Position numbers and translations under genes: made by a program
Shown: positions 5,816-9,074 of the stretch, piece after piece
Position numbering within the stretch: position 1 is the first letter of the stretch
How the letters are laid out: the number at the start of each line of letters is the position of its first letter
DNA from: Cellulomonadaceae bacterium
Lineage (GTDB): Bacteria > Actinomycetota > Actinomycetes > Actinomycetales > Cellulomonadaceae
DNA: 9,074 nt
Direction of reading: 5' to 3'
Assembly: GCA_031282935.1 (NCBI GenBank)
Contig: JAITCS010000059.1
Location: forward strand, 1 to 9,074
Notes under the pieces: model-generated
The model's database searches: none
What the model was told of the DNA's origin: nothing
Seen by the model: only the letters and a program-made list of their open reading frames with translations

Positions 5816-7984
5816 TTAGCCGCAGCCGGTAATCCGATAAAGCGTGGCGGTGCCGCCGGAATCTATTTTCTCTAGCCAAGGTTGATCCGAAACCCACAGC
5901 CCCCGAAAGCGCCGCTCCCAAGCAGAGCGCCAATGCAAGTGCGTTTCCGTGTCGTTGTAAAAGTATTGCACCCCTAACCGCCCCAAAGCGGCACACACTT
6001 CAGGATCATCGGGTAGGTTCTCAAACTCCCGCCCTAAAAATACGGCGTCATCTCCCCAATGCCCCGGCCCCAAAGTGGTGTAAATGATGTTCACATTCGA
6101 GATGGCGTAAGCCAAACCCAAACCGCTGAGCGGATCCCCAATCACCCAAGCCCCGGGCGGTAATTCGCGGCCCATGCGTTGCAGCAGTTCAAATTCCGGT
6201 TCAGACACCAAATTGCCAGTGGTCAAACCTTGCATTGTCACCACATAATTGGAGTTAAGTATCCGAATCCGTTCCTCGAACCTGAAGTTATCAGTAGCCA
6301 AACCGAATACAGCCACCAATCCAAGGGCGATAACCGTGGCAGTAATCTTGGGGTAAGTGGCCAGCGGTGAGGCCGGGAACCTCGCTTTCGGAATTCGCGC
6401 TAATCCCCTAGCCAACGCCACAATCGCAAGCGCAATTAGGGGGGCACCAACTAAAGGCACTGTAGCCAAAAGGCGCTGTTCATCAGCATACCAAGGGTAG
6501 ATTAGCCACGAAAGGAAACCGTCAGCGTTCACCAACCCAGAAAGCAGCAACATTCCAGCCAGTGAGAATGGTAACCATCTGGTGTGGCGGTGCGAAAATG
6601 CGACCATTACCCCGAATATCGTGCCTATTATAATAGGCAAAGAAGGATAGCGCGGGAAAGCCCCGGCAAAGAAAGCGGCATCGGATAACCCGTGCCACAC
6701 CCCAATCCAAAAACCTTGATCTCCAGCCGTGCGGGTGGGGTTTTCTAGTTGGTCAGAGAAGAACGCGAAAAGACGATACCAACCGTAAACCCAGATTGCC
6801 GCAGCCACTAAGGGCAAAATGATTCGGATAAGCTGGCGGATCACTGTTTGTTTGGGCGGGGCTTCAAGATTAGCGAGGGCAAAACTGGAAGTGATGGTTG
6901 GCAGCGCCCCGGTGGTGGTTTCGACCACCGATTCCGCTTTAGCGGCCTCAGTGTGGCGAATACGGTGTGAATAACTCCGCGCCCAAATACGGAAATGTCG
7001 CCAAAGTGGCCGAAAAGCGCGAGCAATAATGTAAGGCGTAGCGAAAATCGCATAAACCAATATGCCAGAAGGTTGCGCTAAGGCAATTCCGCCAAGAATG
7101 GTGAGTAACACTAATACCCAACTCAAGTGCCGTTTGTGCGCAGCGCGCTTCCGAAACAATAGTATTGTTACCGCGACGGCGGCGGGCACCATCGCGTAGG
7201 CAAGAGCTTGGGGCCACAACACGCCCGCGTTATAGAATCTATTTGGGTAAGACAAATAGGCTGCGGCTACTAACGGCGCGAGCGCCGCCACTAACTTATG
7301 GTGGGGCGCAATCACATAACCGAGGGCCGCTAAGCTGGTGGTCCAAATAATCGCAGTGACCACCAATACCATTGCATTTGATGCCAGTAAAATCGAATCC
7401 AACACCGAAAGCGATACCACACCGTGCCAAGCGCCCGGGTAGAAACCGGCCGGAGTGCCCACCTGCCCAGTGAGCCGATAAATGAAAAACGAACTCGCGT
7501 TCTCATTATTCAGAATAAACCGAACCGCATTCAAGTGAAACGGAGTGTCCGAGTTTTGGGGTAACCAATGCGGATTCCCCATGCCACGATAGGTGCTTAT
7601 GCCTTGAATCAACCCGCTGGCGATAATACCCAACCAAATGAGTAGGTTGCTATCCCTGAGCCCGTTATTCTTAGGTGGCACTAAATAATTGGTGGCATAA
7701 TTGTTTTTGCCGTGCCGCATCGCGTAATTGCCAGGGATGAAATTGTGGTGAAATACCCTTCCGGCAGCAATTATGGCAATGAGCAAGATGATTGCTGCGG
7801 CCACAGTGCCGCCGTGCCACGGTATTCCCAGTAAGCCCAAAATGATTGCGAACCCGCTCAGCAGGCCAATCGAAGTTGCCGGCGCCAGCAGCGCCCACCA
7901 CGGCCTTTTCAGGCCCAGCACTATGGCAACCCCGGCACCGGGCAGCATAACCCAGGCGCTCAGTACCAGTAATTGCAGAGCCAT
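5816..7984 (-). CDS. DUF6541-type polytopic membrane protein, probable role in surface glycan assembly
   Basis: This is a 722-residue integral membrane protein. Hydrophobic segments fall at about 3-25, 29-54, 58-76, 113-130, 190-224, 230-245, 257-277, 288-322, 384-408, 425-442, 448-463, 470-485 and 505-527, with a last one near 547-564. A hydrophilic loop of about 60 residues (325-382) splits the bundle. A soluble domain (about 568-722) follows, containing the stretch GAWVIGDPLSGLGLAYA. Other marks are NSDTPFH (144-150), FYPGAWH (181-187) and YPWYADEQR (496-504). The layout, many helices then a C-terminal extracytoplasmic domain with an acidic/histidine motif after an early helix, recalls GT-C glycosyltransferases and fits the actinobacterial DUF6541 family as I remember it; no activity has been shown for that family to my knowledge. 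The gene starts 12 nt after the stop of the glycosyltransferase gene, so the two are probably cotranscribed and act on the same glycan. No strong ribosome binding site is visible; translational coupling is likely. Confidence 0.82.
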   Translation of the reverse strand: MALQLLVLSAWVMLPGAGVAIVLGLKRPWWALLAPATSIGLLSGFAIILGLLGIPWHGGTVAAAIILLIAIIAAGRVFHHNFIPGNYAMRHGKNNYATNYLVPPKNNGLRDSNLLIWLGIIASGLIQGISTYRGMGNPHWLPQNSDTPFHLNAVRFILNNENASSFFIYRLTGQVGTPAGFYPGAWHGVVSLSVLDSILLASNAMVLVVTAIIWTTSLAALGYVIAPHHKLVAALAPLVAAAYLSYPNRFYNAGVLWPQALAYAMVPAAVAVTILLFRKRAAHKRHLSWVLVLLTILGGIALAQPSGILVYAIFATPYIIARAFRPLWRHFRIWARSYSHRIRHTEAAKAESVVETTTGALPTITSSFALANLEAPPKQTVIRQLIRIILPLVAAAIWVYGWYRLFAFFSDQLENPTRTAGDQGFWIGVWHGLSDAAFFAGAFPRYPSLPIIIGTIFGVMVAFSHRHTRWLPFSLAGMLLLSGLVNADGFLSWLIYPWYADEQRLLATVPLVGAPLIALAIVALARGLARIPKARFPASPLATYPKITATVIALGLVAVFGLATDNFRFEERIRILNSNYVVTMQGLTTGNLVSEPEFELLQRMGRELPPGAWVIGDPLSGLGLAYAISNVNIIYTTLGPGHWGDDAVFLGREFENLPDDPEVCAALGRLGVQYFYNDTETHLHWRSAWERRFRGLWVSDQPWLEKIDSGGTATLYRITGCG

Positions 7985-7996
7985 GCTAACAGGTTC

Positions 7997-8893
7997 TCAC
8001 ATGCCAATCGGATCGGGGGCTGACGCCACCGCATTCGCAAACAATTTGGCCGCGTAATCGTGAACTTTTTGGATGATTTGCCGTAACTGCGCCAATTCGC
8101 TCGGGGTAACAGTGTGGCTCACGGTCACGAGTTCGCGGCCCATCTGCGTCCAAACCCTTTCGAGGCTGGCTCCGGAGCGCTGCGCCGAAACCGTGGTCAT
8201 AATGGATTCCGGGCGCACCCGCCTAGCGTAAAACGGTAACGCCATATGTGCCGCCCGCTGCGCTCTGAGGAATAAACCGAAAGTAAAGGCGTTGTCCTCG
8301 TGAATTACTCTAGGCAGAAACCTGAGTCTATGGCGTTGAACAAGTTCAGCAGCAAAAAGATATTTCCACGCGGCAGGCCGGTAGTCTTTGTTTTCTTGCA
8401 TATCGGCCGCAAGCCGCACTCCAGTTCGGGGTTCTTCATAAGTTCCGCGCTGCCGATAATAAGTGCGATAACGCTGCCAGGTTTCGCGGGCTACCCCCAA
8501 AGCCGGGAAAGGCAAGGCGTCAAAAACCAACAAATCCAATTCGTTCCGGTCTGCACACGCAACTAATTTGGCTAAGTCATCCTCGCGCCAATAATCGTCA
8601 CTATCCAAAAACACCACATAGCGCCCGGTGATTTTCGCCAAGCCAGCGTTTCGAGCAGCAGACAATCCAGCGTTCGCTTGGGTGATCACCTCAATGTTCG
8701 GGCACAAAAGCTCATACTCCGCCAGAATTGCCGCTGACTGGTCTTCTGAGCCATCATTTACGCAAATGATTTGCAAGCCCACTCCGGTTTGCCGTAATGC
8801 GGAGTTAATGCACTCATGGAGCCACTGCTCGGAGTTGAATACCGGGATGATAACGCTAACATCAGGGGTCTGCGCGCCCGCTTCACGCCGCAT
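7997..8893 (-). CDS. Family 2 glycosyltransferase
   Basis: This cytoplasmic or membrane-associated enzyme transfers a sugar from a nucleotide-sugar donor; the acceptor cannot be told. With the start at 8893 it has 298 residues and a GT-A fold at the N-terminus: VSVIIPVFN (12-20), VNDGSED (45-51), NAGLSAARN (74-82) and the metal-binding FLDSDD (95-100). Further on, AAWKYLF (about 174-180) and IHEDNAF (197-203) match the part of GT2 enzymes that includes the catalytic-base region. The reading frame stays open to 9031, but the extra 46 residues would come from the tandem repeat read in two different frames, which argues against them. In-frame ATGs at 9031, 8965 and 8893 are all possible; 8893 is chosen because it lies 11 codons before the conserved VSVII strand. 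Only a weak G-rich tract precedes it. The DUF6541 gene follows 12 nt later. ManC nearby could supply GDP-mannose as donor, but this is inference. Confidence 0.88.
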   Translation of the reverse strand: MRREAGAQTPDVSVIIPVFNSEQWLHECINSALRQTGVGLQIICVNDGSEDQSAAILAEYELLCPNIEVITQANAGLSAARNAGLAKITGRYVVFLDSDDYWREDDLAKLVACADRNELDLLVFDALPFPALGVARETWQRYRTYYRQRGTYEEPRTGVRLAADMQENKDYRPAAWKYLFAAELVQRHRLRFLPRVIHEDNAFTFGLFLRAQRAAHMALPFYARRVRPESIMTTVSAQRSGASLERVWTQMGRELVTVSHTVTPSELAQLRQIIQKVHDYAAKLFANAVASAPDPIGM

Positions 8894-8912
8894 GGTCTGA
8901 GCCCCGCCTGCC

Positions 8913-8937
8913 GGTGGTTGAGCCTGTCGAAACCACC
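8913..8937. repeat. Hairpin motif, copy 1
   Basis: A 25-nt imperfect palindrome with 7-bp arms GGTGGTT and AACCACC and an 11-nt centre GAGCCTGTCGA. In RNA the centre could add two tandem G-A pairs and one G-C pair. I recall this motif, read as GGTTTCGACAGGCTCAACC, as recurring many times between genes in actinobacterial genomes; that recollection is unchecked. It lies just upstream of the glycosyltransferase start. Confidence 0.75.
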
Positions 8938-8985
8938 CTGCCTGCGCACCCGCTTCAAGCCGCATTATCTGAACCCCCGCCTGCC

Positions 8986-9010
8986 GGTGGTTGAGCCTGT
9001 CGAAACCACC
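8986..9010. repeat. Hairpin motif, copy 2
   Basis: Identical over 25 nt to the copy at 8913-8937 and exactly 73 bp away. A third, partial copy starts at 9059; its 16 visible bases carry three changes (T to G, A to C and T to G), including one that breaks the arm, so it is degenerate or belongs to a variant of the repeat. Confidence 0.75.
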
Positions 9011-9074
9011 CTGCCTGCGCACCCGCTTCAAGCCGCATTATCTGAACCCCCGCCTGCCGGGGGTTGCGCCTGGC

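Larger units (their letters stand above)
8870..9074. repeat. Tandem repeat of about 73 bp, 2.8 copies, cut by the window edge
   Basis: Units begin with CTGCGC at 8870, 8942 and 9015. The middle unit and the visible first part of the third are almost identical up to 9060. The left unit differs at several positions and lacks one base (72 bp). Each unit has a sequence around GCCGCAT (an ATG on the minus strand) and then a hairpin. The period is not a multiple of three, so the array is not built as protein-coding sequence, although its left end supplies the glycosyltransferase start codon. Its full length and what lies to the right are not visible. Confidence 0.9.

Noticed and set aside
6914..6929. 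GGTGGTTTCGACCACC within the DUF6541 gene, resembling the edge hairpin
   Set aside because: It lacks the central AGGCTCAA segment and encodes an ordinary hydrophilic loop, so it is probably coincidence.
8894..9031. Longer glycosyltransferase N-terminus from the ATG at 9031
   Set aside because: The added residues come from the same repeat DNA read in different frames (GGFDRLNHRQAG and then GWFRQAQPPAGG), which is not how coding sequence is conserved.
8870..9074. CRISPR array
   Set aside because: The units are contiguous tandem copies without unique spacers.

Overview
This is a chromosomal window from a Gram-positive actinobacterium, with every recognisable gene on the minus strand. Three things suggest this: mixed but generally GC-rich composition, exported peptidoglycan hydrolases with actinobacterial Ig-like repeat tails, and a DUF6541-type membrane protein beside a family 2 glycosyltransferase. 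The actinobacterial hairpin repeat at the right edge and a leaderless promoter in front of manC fit as well. An Actinomycetaceae-like host is my guess, but the genus cannot be fixed from the sequence.

Layout in the direction of transcription (right to left). Positions 8870-9074 hold a tandem repeat of about 73 bp, built around a hairpin whose arms are GGTGGTT and AACCACC. The proximal unit runs into the start of a family 2 glycosyltransferase gene (8893-7997). Twelve bases after that gene comes a 722-residue polytopic membrane protein of the DUF6541 type (7984-5816). A 275-bp gap with possible regulatory repeats follows. Next is a two-gene cell-wall hydrolase operon. Its first gene (5540-2217) encodes a 1107-residue exported amidase with a PGRP domain, a peptidoglycan-binding motif, a lysozyme-like domain and four Ig-like repeats. 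Its second gene (2185-830), 31 bp further on, encodes a 451-residue exported protein with a second copy of the lysozyme-like domain and two Ig-like repeats. After a 144-bp gap containing a hairpin, a leaderless promoter drives manC (685 to beyond position 1), which makes GDP-mannose.

The common theme is the cell envelope. ManC makes an activated sugar. The glycosyltransferase and DUF6541 protein probably build or handle a surface glycan at the membrane. The two exported proteins cut or remodel peptidoglycan outside the cell. The most notable features are the paired eight-cysteine lysozyme-like domains, the sharp base-composition steps at domain boundaries in both hydrolase genes, and the repeat array that supplies the start codon of the glycosyltransferase.
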